Positions 55,371-64,000 of a DNA stretch of 64,000 bases are shown here, in pieces. The translations under genes and the position numbers were made by a program. A model generated the notes under the pieces. That model was not told the origin of the DNA. It did no database searches and saw only the letters and a list, made by a program, of their open reading frames with translations. The stretch lies in contig NZ_AQWP01000006.1 of assembly GCF_000375585.1 (NCBI RefSeq), forward strand, positions 62,001 to 126,000, given 5' to 3'. The stretch is from Sinorhizobium meliloti 4H41. Its GTDB lineage: Bacteria; Pseudomonadota; Alphaproteobacteria; Rhizobiales; Rhizobiaceae. Numbering within the stretch: position 1 is the first letter of the stretch; each line of letters starts with the position of its first letter.

Positions 55371-56543
55371 TCAATGTGACCTAAAGGGCTGCCTCGACAA
55401 AAGCCGCTCGCCGATGATCCTCGCCGTTCCGGCGGCTCCGTCGAGGTCGAGCGGCGGGATGGCCGGCCTCGGTCGTGCGAGCATCGCCCTCACCTTCGCG
55501 GCCAGAAGCTCGGGCGTGATCCCCTCCTCCGGCAGCACCCCGGCGAGATCGAGATGTTCGAGCCGTGCCGCGCGCGTGCTCTGTTCGGTCTCGCCGCCCG
55601 CGGTAAAGGGGATGAGGAGGCACGCGCATCCGGCACGCAGAATGTCGCACACGGTGTTGTAGCCGGCCTGCGAGACGGAAAGGCGGGCACCGCCGAGCAA
55701 GCCACCGAAATCCCGGCGGAAACGAAAGAGGCTGACGCCCTCCGGAGCCGCGGCCGCGAATGTGTCGAAATCCGCCTGCGGCAGGTTCGGGCCTGTTATC
55801 AGGCACCAGCGAAGCGCATTCGGCAGAAGCTTCGCAGCCTCGAGCGCCGCACCGATCAGTTCCCTGCCGACAGCGCCTCCGCCCGCCGAAACCACGATGT
55901 CGAATTTCTCGGCCGCTTCGGTCGGCGGCGGCGGGGCGACGAGGCCCGTATAGACGACCTTGTCGCGGATTTCGTCGGCAAGGGGAAATGTTTCCTCGAT
56001 ACGGGCGAATCCGGGATCGCCGTGAACGAGTACGAGATCGAAATGGTCCTTGACGAGTTCGACGGTCTCCTCGGCCCTTCCAGGCTTGACCCTCTCCTGC
56101 AGAATGTCGCGCAGCGACGTCGCCACGAGCGGCGGCCGGTCGCTCGCCGCAATTTCAGCGAGCAGCGGCAGCAGTTCGAACCGCATCTGCCGACGCCCGA
56201 AGGGGAAGGCCTCGATGATGACGACGTCCGGTTCCGCGCGTCGGAACGCCTCCATGAGCAGATTCCGTCGGTGCTCCTGAAAAGCGGCCGTGACCGGGTT
56301 TCCGTCGCCGTCGACAAGCCCGGAAAACCCTTTGTCGCCGGCAGTCACCGCCGGCAGTGCGACGGTCTGCACGCCTTCCCCCGGAAAGCCCGGCACCGGC
56401 GTGCCGCCGGTGACCATCGTGACCTCGAACTCCCGCTCGACCAGCGCTCCGGCAATGCGGCTCGCGCGCGCCAGATGCCCGATACCGAGTAGATGCTGCA
56501 CATAGAAAAAGACGCGAGGTCCGCTCAAGGGCTTCTTCTCCAT
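55371..56543 (-). CDS. Glycosyltransferase, MurG/family 28-like (GT-B)
   Basis: 390 residues. GT-B layout with N-terminal GIGHLARASRIAGAL (donor/acceptor loop), central IVVSAGGGAVGREL and C-terminal SQAGYNTVCDILRAGCACLLIPF, the UDP-sugar-binding region of MurG-type enzymes. It overlaps the GT4 gene upstream by 19 bp and closely resembles the enzyme encoded at 57779-58993 in its motifs. It would transfer a sugar from a nucleotide donor to a lipid or glycan acceptor. No signal peptide. Confidence 0.82.
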   Translation of the reverse strand: MEKKPLSGPRVFFYVQHLLGIGHLARASRIAGALVEREFEVTMVTGGTPVPGFPGEGVQTVALPAVTAGDKGFSGLVDGDGNPVTAAFQEHRRNLLMEAFRRAEPDVVIIEAFPFGRRQMRFELLPLLAEIAASDRPPLVATSLRDILQERVKPGRAEETVELVKDHFDLVLVHGDPGFARIEETFPLADEIRDKVVYTGLVAPPPPTEAAEKFDIVVSAGGGAVGRELIGAALEAAKLLPNALRWCLITGPNLPQADFDTFAAAAPEGVSLFRFRRDFGGLLGGARLSVSQAGYNTVCDILRAGCACLLIPFTAGGETEQSTRAARLEHLDLAGVLPEEGITPELLAAKVRAMLARPRPAIPPLDLDGAAGTARIIGERLLSRQPFRSH

Positions 56544-57772
56544 TCGCTCTCGAAAAGCCCGACCAGCTGACCGACGCTGGAGTGATGGTCGAACTCGTTG
56601 CGCACGCGCCGTTCGCCGGCGGCGCCAAGTCGCCGGCGAAGCTCCGGGTCGCGGATCAGCCGCTCCAGTGCCGCGGCAAGAGGCTCCGGGCTTTCCGGCG
56701 GCACCACCAGCCCGTTTTTGCCATCTTCGAGAAGTTCGGGAATGCCGGAGACTGCGGTCGAGATACAGGCAAGCCGCTGGCTCGACGCTTCCACCAGCAC
56801 ATTCGGCAGCCCGTCGCGGTCGCCATTGGCCGTCACCCGACAGGCCAGTGCGAAGATGTCGGCCTCACGGTAACGGTCCAAAACATCCTTTTGATCGAGC
56901 GCCCCGTGCCAGCGGATGCGATCCTCGATGCCAAGCTTTGCAGCAAGCGCCTGGAGTCCGCCGGTGAGCTCTCCCGCACCGATATGCTCGAAGCGCCAGT
57001 GGGCATCCGCAGGCAACAACGCCAGCGCCTTCAGGAGGACGTCATATCCCTTCTTGGGAACGGCGCGCCCGACGCTGACGATGCGCACCGGATCGTCGGG
57101 ATCCGAGCCGTCGCGCCGGGTATGCTCGCCTGCGAAGGGCGGGAAACGATCGAGATCGAGGCCGTGATAGCTCAGATGGACCCGGGTCTGGTCCTTCGAC
57201 AGGTCGCGCAGATGCTCATAGCCGCTTCGGGTGCAGGTCACCGTCCAGCGGGCCCGGTCGAGCTTGCCCGAAAGCTCCCAGTCCTCGGAGGTCCAGATGT
57301 CCTTTGCATGGGCGGAGCAAGTCCAGGGTATGCCGGTGATGATGCTGGCATAGTCCGTTACCGAGGCCGGCGTGTGAATGAAATGGGCATGCAGCCACGC
57401 GGCGTCTTCCGGCCATTCGGTGACGAGCACCAGCGCCTGGCCGAGACGGCGGAAGCGGTTGCGTGAAACGTCTCGCGCGAGGTCCCGGAGGAACGGCCCG
57501 AGCACCCGCCGGAAGCCGGGCTTCCGGACGGTCTTCATCAGCGCGCGGAGAACGCGCCACGGCTCCTCATGCAGATATTCAGGCAGGTAATGGACGGCCG
57601 CGCGTATTTCGTCATGGACGGGATGGCGTTTCCTGTCGGTCGGACGGCGAAGGGCGACGAGGACGAGCTCATGCCCTGCTCTTTCGAGGCCCAGCAGTTC
57701 CTGCGCAATGAACGTTTCCGAAAGGCGTGGATAACCCTTCAGCACGACGGCGATCTTCGGTTTCGGTAACAC
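56525..57772 (-). CDS. Glycosyltransferase family 4 protein
   Basis: 415 residues; start GTG at 57772 (no ATG fits). The C-terminal GT4 half has VSVGRAVPKKGYDVLLKAL, read in parts, and the EASSQRLACISTAVSGIPELL segment (ExxxxGxPxxA-like), which binds the nucleotide-sugar donor. The N-terminal half opens with LKGYPRLSETFIAQELLGLE, common in exopolysaccharide GTs of the WcaL type. Lies between the two MurG-like glycosyltransferases and overlaps one by 19 bp, so one operon builds a single glycan. Confidence 0.88.
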   Translation of the reverse strand: MLPKPKIAVVLKGYPRLSETFIAQELLGLERAGHELVLVALRRPTDRKRHPVHDEIRAAVHYLPEYLHEEPWRVLRALMKTVRKPGFRRVLGPFLRDLARDVSRNRFRRLGQALVLVTEWPEDAAWLHAHFIHTPASVTDYASIITGIPWTCSAHAKDIWTSEDWELSGKLDRARWTVTCTRSGYEHLRDLSKDQTRVHLSYHGLDLDRFPPFAGEHTRRDGSDPDDPVRIVSVGRAVPKKGYDVLLKALALLPADAHWRFEHIGAGELTGGLQALAAKLGIEDRIRWHGALDQKDVLDRYREADIFALACRVTANGDRDGLPNVLVEASSQRLACISTAVSGIPELLEDGKNGLVVPPESPEPLAAALERLIRDPELRRRLGAAGERRVRNEFDHHSSVGQLVGLFESEWRRSP

Positions 57773-57778
57773 GTGCCT

Positions 57779-58993
57779 TCAGTTCGATCTTTTCACGACG
57801 GCCAAATGCTCCTTCGATCTGTGATCGAGCCATTCGCCGACGATGTCGGATATGTGGACGAGGCCTTCCAGCCTCAGGCCATTGGCGCGGAGCGACGGCG
57901 GTGCGCGCTGCGGCAGTGCCTTCAGGGCCGCGGCAAGGCGCAACGGCTCCTCCGCTTCCTGCGGAAGCAGCATGTCGACGAGCCCAAGTGCGGAGGCACG
58001 CTGGGCGCGGATCAATTGTTCTTCGCGTGGCTGAAGACGCGGCACGATCAGAGCAGGCTTGTCGAAAGAGAGGATCTCGCAATAGGTGTTGTAGCCGCCC
58101 ATCGACACCACACCCCTGGCGCCGGCTACCAGTTCCTCCATGCGATTGTCGAACTCGATTATCTTGATGAATGGGATCTTGCTTCCCTTCTTGATCAGCT
58201 TGTTGCGCTGCTTTGCGGGCATGTAGGGGCCGAGGACGACGAGCGCGTTATGCGTGAGTTCGGGATCCTCCTGATAGGCGTGGATCACGTCATGGATGAG
58301 GTCGGATCCGTCGCCGCCGCCGCCGGTGGTGACCAGTATGTAGTCGCCTTCCGGCTTATGGCCGTGCAGTGCGTCGTGGGAAACGCTTCTTTGCAGAAAG
58401 CCGACGAAGTTCATGCGGTCGCGCACGGCAACGGGCACGTCGAGCCCGACCAGCGGATCGTAGAAATCCGGCGGCCCGTAGACCCAAATCGAGTCATAGA
58501 ACTGCTCGATCTTGCGCATCGTGTCGCGTCGCTTCCATTCCTCTTCCAGGAGGTGCGGCGAGTCCATGACTTCCCTTAGGCCAAGCACCAGCCTGGTGCC
58601 GTGCGTCTTCAGGTAAGCGAGCGTATCCTCCACCTCGCCGCGCAGGCCCATCGGCTCCTTGTCGACGACGAAAATATCCGGCCGGAAGTTTTCCGCCGTC
58701 GAGCGGATGATCGACTGCCGCATTTTCAACGTTTCGTGCAGCTCGATGTGGCGGTCCAACGAAGTATATTCGCCGTTTCGGAGCTTTATGACGCTCGGAA
58801 TCTTCACGAAGTCGACGCGGGCGCGATAATCGAAGGCGCCGGCGATAGTCGCGCCGGAGATGATCAGGATCTGCAGTCCGCTGTAATCTTCCACCAGGGC
58901 ATGGGCGATGGCGCGACAACGTCTGAGATGGCCGAGCCCGAAGGTATCGTGGCTGTACATGAGGATGCGGGCATCCTCGAAGCGCCGTGTCAT
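57779..58993 (-). CDS. Glycosyltransferase, MurG/family 28-like (GT-B)
   Basis: 404 residues. SHDTFGLGHLRRCRAIAHAL at the N-terminus, YILVTTGGGGDGSDLIHD in the middle and SMGGYNTYCEILSFDKPALIVP towards the C-terminus define a GT-B enzyme like the one at 55371-56543. It ends 6 bp before the GT4 start, so it is the first gene of the three. Its donor and acceptor are unknown. The gene has no signal peptide and a long charged C-terminus. Confidence 0.82.
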   Translation of the reverse strand: MTRRFEDARILMYSHDTFGLGHLRRCRAIAHALVEDYSGLQILIISGATIAGAFDYRARVDFVKIPSVIKLRNGEYTSLDRHIELHETLKMRQSIIRSTAENFRPDIFVVDKEPMGLRGEVEDTLAYLKTHGTRLVLGLREVMDSPHLLEEEWKRRDTMRKIEQFYDSIWVYGPPDFYDPLVGLDVPVAVRDRMNFVGFLQRSVSHDALHGHKPEGDYILVTTGGGGDGSDLIHDVIHAYQEDPELTHNALVVLGPYMPAKQRNKLIKKGSKIPFIKIIEFDNRMEELVAGARGVVSMGGYNTYCEILSFDKPALIVPRLQPREEQLIRAQRASALGLVDMLLPQEAEEPLRLAAALKALPQRAPPSLRANGLRLEGLVHISDIVGEWLDHRSKEHLAVVKRSN

Positions 58994-59072
58994 ACGAAAA
59001 ACCTTTCGCTCAAAAATAGAAACGTCGAAGTCTATTGCAGCGATCGCTTGCAGCCAACAGCGATACCGGGGC

Positions 59073-60248
59073 TTATTTGTAGGGATCGGCGGCGTCGCGC
59101 AACCCGTCTCCCAGGAAGTTGAACGCCAATATCACAAGAATGACCGGGATCGTGGGGAAAAGCAGCCACGGATAGAAGGCAATGACGCTGACGCTCTTTG
59201 CCTCGGTGAGCAGGATGCCCCAGCTGGTTATCGGAGGACGCAGGCCGAGACCGAGGAAGCTCAACGCCGTTTCTCCAAGGATCATGCCGGGTATGGAGAT
59301 CGTTGCCGTGGCGATGAGATGGGACATGAAGCCCGGAACGAGGTGGCGCCCTATGATGCGTCCGCTTTTGGCGCCCATCAACTGCGCGGCAAGGACATAG
59401 TCTTCCTCCCTGAGCGCCAGCAGCTTCGAGCGCACGGCGCGCGCAAGGCCGGTCCAGTCGAGAAGGCCCAGGATGACGGTTATGCCCAGATAGATGAGAA
59501 GCGGGCTCCATGTCGCCGGCATGATCGCCGCCAGGGAAAGCCAGAGCGGAATGCTCGGTATCGACTGCAGGACTTCGATCAGTCTCTGAACCACAAGGTC
59601 GAAGATCCCGCCATGATATCCGGCAAGCCCGCCGATGACGATGCCGAGAACGAAGCTGACGGTGATGCCGAGAAGTCCGATCGTCAGCGATATCCGCGCT
59701 CCGTAGATGATCCGCGACAGCACGTCGCGGCCGAGACGGTCCGTGCCCAGGAGGAAAAGCTGCCCTCCCTCAGCCGGGCAAACCAGATGCAGATTGCTTT
59801 CGAACAAACCCCAGAAACGATAGTCGTCCCCGCGGCAGAAGAACCGGATCCGCTCGACGGCCGTCGTATCGTCCGTGTAGTTGCGCTTCAGCGTATCCAT
59901 GTCCAGCGTCATCGTCCGGCCGTAGACGAAGGGGCCGACGAATTCACCCTCGTGGAAAAAGCGAACGCTCTGCGGCGGCGCATAGATGAAATCGACATTG
60001 CGTGTATGCAGATCGTAGGGCGCGAGAAACTCGCAGATCAGGATCATCCCATAGAGCATCGCGAGGAAGATGCCCGAGACGAGCGCGACCTTGTGGCGCT
60101 TGAACTTCCACCACATCAGACGCAGCTGCGATGCCTGATTCACCCGCACCTGCTCCTCGGTCATCACCTCCACGGAATAGGGGTCGAAGGGCGCGGTCGA
60201 AACGTAGTGCGGAAGGGGCTCGCCGGGCGCCGGGATTGGTGACGTCAC
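59073..60248 (-). CDS. Opp-type ABC importer permease, OppC-like with long periplasmic loop
   Basis: 391 residues starting at a GTG (60248) whose bases overlap the TGA of the OppB-like gene (GTGA). A cytoplasmic N-terminus of ~50 residues, a first membrane segment, then ~110 residues outside the membrane before the remaining five segments, longer than in E. coli OppC (302, from memory). The ATPase contact loop is ALREEDYVLAAQLMGAKSGR. Such long OppC proteins accompany large binding proteins that carry peptides or oligosaccharides. It is the last gene of the importer in the window. Confidence 0.88.
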   Translation of the reverse strand: MTSPIPAPGEPLPHYVSTAPFDPYSVEVMTEEQVRVNQASQLRLMWWKFKRHKVALVSGIFLAMLYGMILICEFLAPYDLHTRNVDFIYAPPQSVRFFHEGEFVGPFVYGRTMTLDMDTLKRNYTDDTTAVERIRFFCRGDDYRFWGLFESNLHLVCPAEGGQLFLLGTDRLGRDVLSRIIYGARISLTIGLLGITVSFVLGIVIGGLAGYHGGIFDLVVQRLIEVLQSIPSIPLWLSLAAIMPATWSPLLIYLGITVILGLLDWTGLARAVRSKLLALREEDYVLAAQLMGAKSGRIIGRHLVPGFMSHLIATATISIPGMILGETALSFLGLGLRPPITSWGILLTEAKSVSVIAFYPWLLFPTIPVILVILAFNFLGDGLRDAADPYK

Positions 60249-61243
60249 TTTGTGCTCCTGCCTTGCAGACGAATTCGAGGATCGAGGACGGCGAGCGCCA
60301 GATCGGAAACCAGCACTCCGATCACGGTGAGGAACGCGAGGAACATCAGGAACGACCCGGCGAGATACATGTCCTGGCTCTGCAGCGCCTTGATCAGCAT
60401 CGGTCCGGTGGTTTCGAGGGACAGCACGATTGCCGTGATTTCCGCACCCGAAATGATCGCCGGCAGGATCGACCCGATGTCCGAAATGAAGAAATTGAGC
60501 GCCATGCGCAGCGGATATTTGAGCAGGGTTCGCGTGGGCGAAAGCCCCTTGGCGCGGGCGGTCACGACATATTGCTTCTGGAGTTCGTCGAGCAGATTGG
60601 CCCTGAGGCGCCGGATCATGCCGGCAGTGCCGGCCGCGCCGACGATGATGACCGGGATCCAGATATGCTCCAGTATCGACTTCGCCTTTTCCCAACTCAT
60701 CGGCTCGGAAAGATACTTCTGGTCCATCAAATGGCCGATCGAAGTTCCGAACCAGATATTGGCGAAATACATGAGGACCAGGGCGAGCATGAAATTCGGG
60801 ATTGCGATGCCGATGAGTCCGATCAGCGACAGGCCGTAGTCGCCCCAGCTGTACTGGTGCGTGGCAGCATAGAGGCCGATCGGAAATGCGATGATCCAGG
60901 TGAAGATGATGGTGACGAAGGAGACCAGGACCGTGAGCCACAGGCGCTCGCCGACGACCTCGCTCACCGGCAATTCATATTCGAAGGAATAACCGAAATC
61001 GCCCTGGAGCATCCCCGCGACCCAGTGGACATAGCGCAGGATCGGCGGCTGGTCGAAGCCGTACTGCTTACGCAGCGCCTCGATCTGTTCCATGTTGACG
61101 CCCTCGCCCTGCGCCCTGATCTCGGCAATGTAGCTTTCGAAATAGTCGCCCGGGGGCAGTTCGATGATGGCGAAGACGAGCGCGGAGATGATGAGGAGCG
61201 TCGGGACCATGACTGCGATGCGCCAGAGAATGTACCGCAGCAT
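60245..61243 (-). CDS. Opp-type ABC importer permease, OppB-like
   Basis: 332 residues from the ATG at 61243; a longer frame is a shadow of the binding-protein gene. Six membrane segments, the N-terminal MLRYILWRIAVMVPTLLIIS typical of OppB/DppB, and the loop YVVTARAKGLSPTRTLLKYPL that contacts the ATPase. It starts 1 bp before the binding-protein stop and overlaps the OppC-like gene by 4 bp. Role: channel half of the importer. Confidence 0.92.
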   Translation of the reverse strand: MLRYILWRIAVMVPTLLIISALVFAIIELPPGDYFESYIAEIRAQGEGVNMEQIEALRKQYGFDQPPILRYVHWVAGMLQGDFGYSFEYELPVSEVVGERLWLTVLVSFVTIIFTWIIAFPIGLYAATHQYSWGDYGLSLIGLIGIAIPNFMLALVLMYFANIWFGTSIGHLMDQKYLSEPMSWEKAKSILEHIWIPVIIVGAAGTAGMIRRLRANLLDELQKQYVVTARAKGLSPTRTLLKYPLRMALNFFISDIGSILPAIISGAEITAIVLSLETTGPMLIKALQSQDMYLAGSFLMFLAFLTVIGVLVSDLALAVLDPRIRLQGRSTK

Positions 61244-61244
61244 C

Positions 61245-63146
61245 TCAGTCGTCCTGTTCCAGCCAGAAGGTGTCGGGCTTGTAGGCGCCGAAGTAGCTCG
61301 TCGGGTCGAAACCGTACAACCCTTCATCGGGGAAATTGCGCAGCTTCTTCGTGACGAGGATCGGCTGCAGCGAGCTGTTGACCAGCCCGATAGAGAAGAC
61401 CTGGTCCGTGTAGATGGACAACATCTGTCTCCAGATGTCGGCCCGCTCGGCATCGTCCGCGGAATGCCTCCAGCGCTTGAGCAGGTCGAGGAGCTCGACG
61501 ACCGGGGGAAGGTCGGGTGCCTCGCCCATTTCGCCATGGGACATATAGTTCAATCCCCAGACGGGCCACTGCAGCTGGTCGTCCGTGGTCGGTGCAAGCT
61601 GGCTGGGGCTCATGTCCGCGGTCGGCACGCCGTTGTCGAGACCGAACCACATCGACATGATGATCTCGCCGCCGACAGCGCGGCTGCGGAAGGTGTCGCG
61701 CTGCGAGGTGCGAATGAAGAGCGAAATGCCGACCTCACGCCAGTAATCGGTTATGAGCTGCAGTACATCGGTATCGAGCGTGCTTTCGCCGGCCGTCTCT
61801 ACGACGATCTGCGCCTTTCGGCCGTCGGGAAGAATACGGATTCCGTCGCCGCCGCGCTTGGCCAGTCCGGCCGCGTCGAGCAGCGCGTTCGCCTGTTCCG
61901 GATCATGGGCGATCCAGGCATTCGCGAATTCGGGCCGGAAGAGAGGACTTTCAGGCAGCACAGTGTCGGCGCTTTCCTTCGTCAGCCCATAAAAGGCGGC
62001 CATGTTGATTTCGCGACGGTCGATTGCAAGCGACAGCGCACGACGGACGCGCACGTCCCTGAGCAGCGGCCGCCACACCGGGTCGGCAGAGTTGAGGTTC
62101 GGCAGCAGCGCCAGGCGTGACCCCGACGTCTTCTTCCAGAGCTTTACCTCGACCGGGTGCCGCTTCTCCGCATCTTTGAGATAGGTATAGTCAACGAAAT
62201 CGACCCCATAGGCCTGCAGGTCGCTTTCGCCCGTGCCGGCCTTCGCCGGAATGAGCGAGGACGAACTGACGCTGAGCACGAACCGGTCGATATAAGGCAG
62301 TTGCAAGCCGTTTTCGTCCACCCGATGGTAATAGGGATTGCGTTCGAACACGAACTGTTCGGCCGGCAGGGGCGTGGTGTTGCGCCACGGGTCGAGGGTC
62401 GGCAAATCCGGATTTTCGGGCCGGTAAGAGCGCGCCATCCGCATGTGCAGCTGGCTCCACTTCTTGACCCGCTGTTCTTTCAGGAACGTCTTCAGCTTGT
62501 CCTCGTCCTGATATTTTGTGTGGAACTGCTTCAAATAGGCCGAGGGCATGACGACGACCAGCGGCTGTGGTGCGGCGAGTTCCTGCAGGAAAACCGGGTT
62601 CGGCATCGGCCAGGAATAACGAACCGTTCGCTCATCGACGATTTCGAACTTAGGCGCCTGCCCGTCCATGACCATCGCCGGCGGCAGGCCGGCCGGGGTC
62701 AGATTCTCGTTGAGGAGCACGTCTTCGAAGCAGTAGCGGAAGTCCTCGGCGGTCAACGGCGTGCCGTCCGACCACTTGTGACCCTCGCGCAGATGAAAGG
62801 TGAAGATACGATCCTCGACCGTCTCGTAGCTTTCGAGAATGTCGGGCTGGAGATTGAGCTTCTCGTCGTAGCCGACCAGGCGGGTATAGCCGTAGATCGT
62901 CATCAGGCGAATGTCCTTCGCACTGCCGATCAGGCTCCGGATCGTGCCGCCGTGGCGGCCGGCCTTTCGTCCCATCGCCGCGACATCGATCACCCTTGGC
63001 GTCTTCGGCAATCGTTCGCCGACCGGCGGAAGCTTGCCTTCCTGAACGAGGGCGGCGAGCGCATCGGTTCCGCCTGCGGCCGCGAGCATTGCTTTTGGAA
63101 AGGCAGCCGAAGCGAGAATGCCAAGCGCGGTTCTTCGGGTGATCAT
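61245..63146 (-). CDS. Opp-type ABC importer substrate-binding protein (family 5)
   Basis: 633 residues, long for the family (~530-550). A twin-arginine signal peptide is indicated ([16 protein letters not shown]). SBP family 5 features include [19 protein letters not shown] and [13 protein letters not shown]. The start of the mature protein, with [17 protein letters not shown], resembles the large binding proteins for oligosaccharides (for example AgpA-like and Thermotoga types) as well as peptides. The substrate is open. It overlaps the ATPase gene by 4 bp and is followed by OppB- and OppC-like permeases. Confidence 0.88.
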   Translation of the reverse strand: MITRRTALGILASAAFPKAMLAAAGGTDALAALVQEGKLPPVGERLPKTPRVIDVAAMGRKAGRHGGTIRSLIGSAKDIRLMTIYGYTRLVGYDEKLNLQPDILESYETVEDRIFTFHLREGHKWSDGTPLTAEDFRYCFEDVLLNENLTPAGLPPAMVMDGQAPKFEIVDERTVRYSWPMPNPVFLQELAAPQPLVVVMPSAYLKQFHTKYQDEDKLKTFLKEQRVKKWSQLHMRMARSYRPENPDLPTLDPWRNTTPLPAEQFVFERNPYYHRVDENGLQLPYIDRFVLSVSSSSLIPAKAGTGESDLQAYGVDFVDYTYLKDAEKRHPVEVKLWKKTSGSRLALLPNLNSADPVWRPLLRDVRVRRALSLAIDRREINMAAFYGLTKESADTVLPESPLFRPEFANAWIAHDPEQANALLDAAGLAKRGGDGIRILPDGRKAQIVVETAGESTLDTDVLQLITDYWREVGISLFIRTSQRDTFRSRAVGGEIIMSMWFGLDNGVPTADMSPSQLAPTTDDQLQWPVWGLNYMSHGEMGEAPDLPPVVELLDLLKRWRHSADDAERADIWRQMLSIYTDQVFSIGLVNSSLQPILVTKKLRNFPDEGLYGFDPTSYFGAYKPDTFWLEQDD

Positions 63147-64000
63147 CGGCGTAACTCCCTGGCATCCACCGATTTGCGGGCGAGGACATAGTGCCCGCCA
63201 CCGAGATCGGCGGGAATAAGAGCACCGTTCTCGCCGCCGTCGGAAAATTGCGCGCCCCAGCGCTCCTGGTCCGATCCGCCGCTCGCCTGAAGGGAATCGA
63301 AGTCGAGCTTACGGTCGAGGTCGGGATAGGGAACGGCGGCGAGGAGCGACTTCGTGTAGGGGTGGACCGGATTGCGCATCAGCACCTCGCGCGGCGCCAG
63401 CTCCACGATCCGGCCCGCGCACATGACCGCGATCCGGTCGGCCATGTAGTCGACGACCGCGAGGTTGTGCGAGATGAACAGCATCGTCAGGCCGAGCTCT
63501 TTCTGCAAGTCCTTGAGAAGGTTCAGGATCTGTGCCTGCACAGAAACATCGAGCGCAGAAACGGGTTCATCGCAGATCAGAAGCTGCGGCACGAGCGCGA
63601 GCGCCCGGGCGATCCCGATGCGCTGCCGTTGGCCGCCGGAGAAGCTGTGGGGATAGCGATTGATGAAGCGCTGGTCGAGCCCCACCGCCTGCAAAAGGGA
63701 GCGAACGTGTTCCTCACGCGATTTCGGCGTCCCTCGGCCGTGAATCTCCAGCGGCTCGCTGAGGATGTTCTTCACCGTCATGCGCGGCGAAAGCGACGAG
63801 ACGGGATCCTGGAAGACCATCTGGATCTTCGCCCGCAAAGCCTTGAGTTCCCCGCCGTCGAGCTTAAGGACGTCGAGCGCGCCCTCCCCGTCGTCGAAGG
63901 TAATCGTGCCCCTGTCAGGCGTCACGGCCCGCATCAGGATCTTGCTCACGGTCGTCTTGCCGCAGCCGCTTTCGCCGACGAGCCCGAGGCATTCACCGCG
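63143..64000 (-). CDS. Opp-type ABC importer ATPase (N-terminus beyond window)
   Basis: The reading frame continues past 64000; the visible part starts just before the Walker A site (GESGCGKTT). Signature [15 protein letters not shown], Walker [13 protein letters not shown] and the H-loop in FISHN are present, followed by an oligopeptide/dipeptide ATPase C-terminal region ([21 protein letters not shown]). This is the OppF/DppF type. It may be the second half of a fused OppDF protein. It ends 4 bp inside the binding-protein start. Confidence 0.92.
   Translation of the reverse strand, partial: RGECLGLVGESGCGKTTVSKILMRAVTPDRGTITFDDGEGALDVLKLDGGELKALRAKIQMVFQDPVSSLSPRMTVKNILSEPLEIHGRGTPKSREEHVRSLLQAVGLDQRFINRYPHSFSGGQRQRIGIARALALVPQLLICDEPVSALDVSVQAQILNLLKDLQKELGLTMLFISHNLAVVDYMADRIAVMCAGRIVELAPREVLMRNPVHPYTKSLLAAVPYPDLDRKLDFDSLQASGGSDQERWGAQFSDGGENGALIPADLGGGHYVLARKSVDARELRR

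Noticed and set aside
59073..60941. A 622-codon version of the OppC-like protein
   Set aside because: Its first ~230 residues are an out-of-frame reading of the OppB-like gene; the GTG at 60248 with a 4-bp overlap is the natural start.

Overview
The window is GC-rich, densely coded DNA of a rhizobial alphaproteobacterium, most likely Sinorhizobium/Ensifer. The basis is the gene content: many ABC importers, a DUF982 protein, paired small heat-shock genes with a ROSE-type RNA thermometer, an OsmF/YehYXW-type osmolyte importer, a full purine-degradation cluster and rhizobial-type palindromic intergenic repeats. It resembles the catabolic gene content of a pSymB-like chromid, but that placement is inference from memory. 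I see no rRNA, tRNA, IS element, prophage, CRISPR array or replication origin.

Layout. 1-3365 (-): end of a sugar-type ABC importer operon (binding protein, two permeases) with a Gfo/Idh/MocA dehydrogenase. 3554-7421 (-): an OsmF-YehY-YehX-YehW importer in the same order as in E. coli. 7660-10987: a flavoprotein disulfide reductase, a DDAH-like hydrolase, an OsmC-like protein and a FucU-type mutarotase, with a palindromic repeat between the first two. 11112-15379 (-): deoR, deoC and a two-domain ALDH16-type dehydrogenase, a unit that could cleave deoxyribose 5-phosphate and oxidise the acetaldehyde; it carries a palindromic operator and a perfect CRP-type site. 15643-23243 (+): an alpha-2-macroglobulin with a thioester motif, followed by penicillin-binding protein 1C. 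23282-25066: DUF982 and two Hsp20 genes.

25279-50182 is mainly purine metabolism. It encodes guanine deaminase and the membrane urate hydroxylase PuuD, a divergent LysR regulator, XdhC/XdhB/XdhA and HIU hydrolase. A divergent pair follows: a fused allantoinase-OHCU decarboxylase and allantoicase. Next come an NCS2 purine permease and a phosphoribosyltransferase-like protein. A separate LacI-controlled operon combines a PotABCD-type importer with a nucleoside hydrolase and adenine deaminase. Together these take nucleosides and bases through xanthine, urate and allantoin to ureidoglycolate. An NADPH:quinone reductase/HxlR pair, an M20 amidohydrolase and a DUF4160-DUF2442 pair lie among them.

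50296-58993 is a cell-surface-like block: an FkbM methyltransferase, a stand-alone cyclic-nucleotide-binding protein, a highly unusual ABC-type protein with all its ATPase motifs degraded and a long insertion, another methyltransferase-like protein and three glycosyltransferases. 59073-64000 (-) is an Opp-type importer cut off by the window end. The least explained item is the degenerate ABC protein and its cyclic-nucleotide-binding neighbour. The clearest RNA element is the ROSE-like thermometer at 23844-23960.
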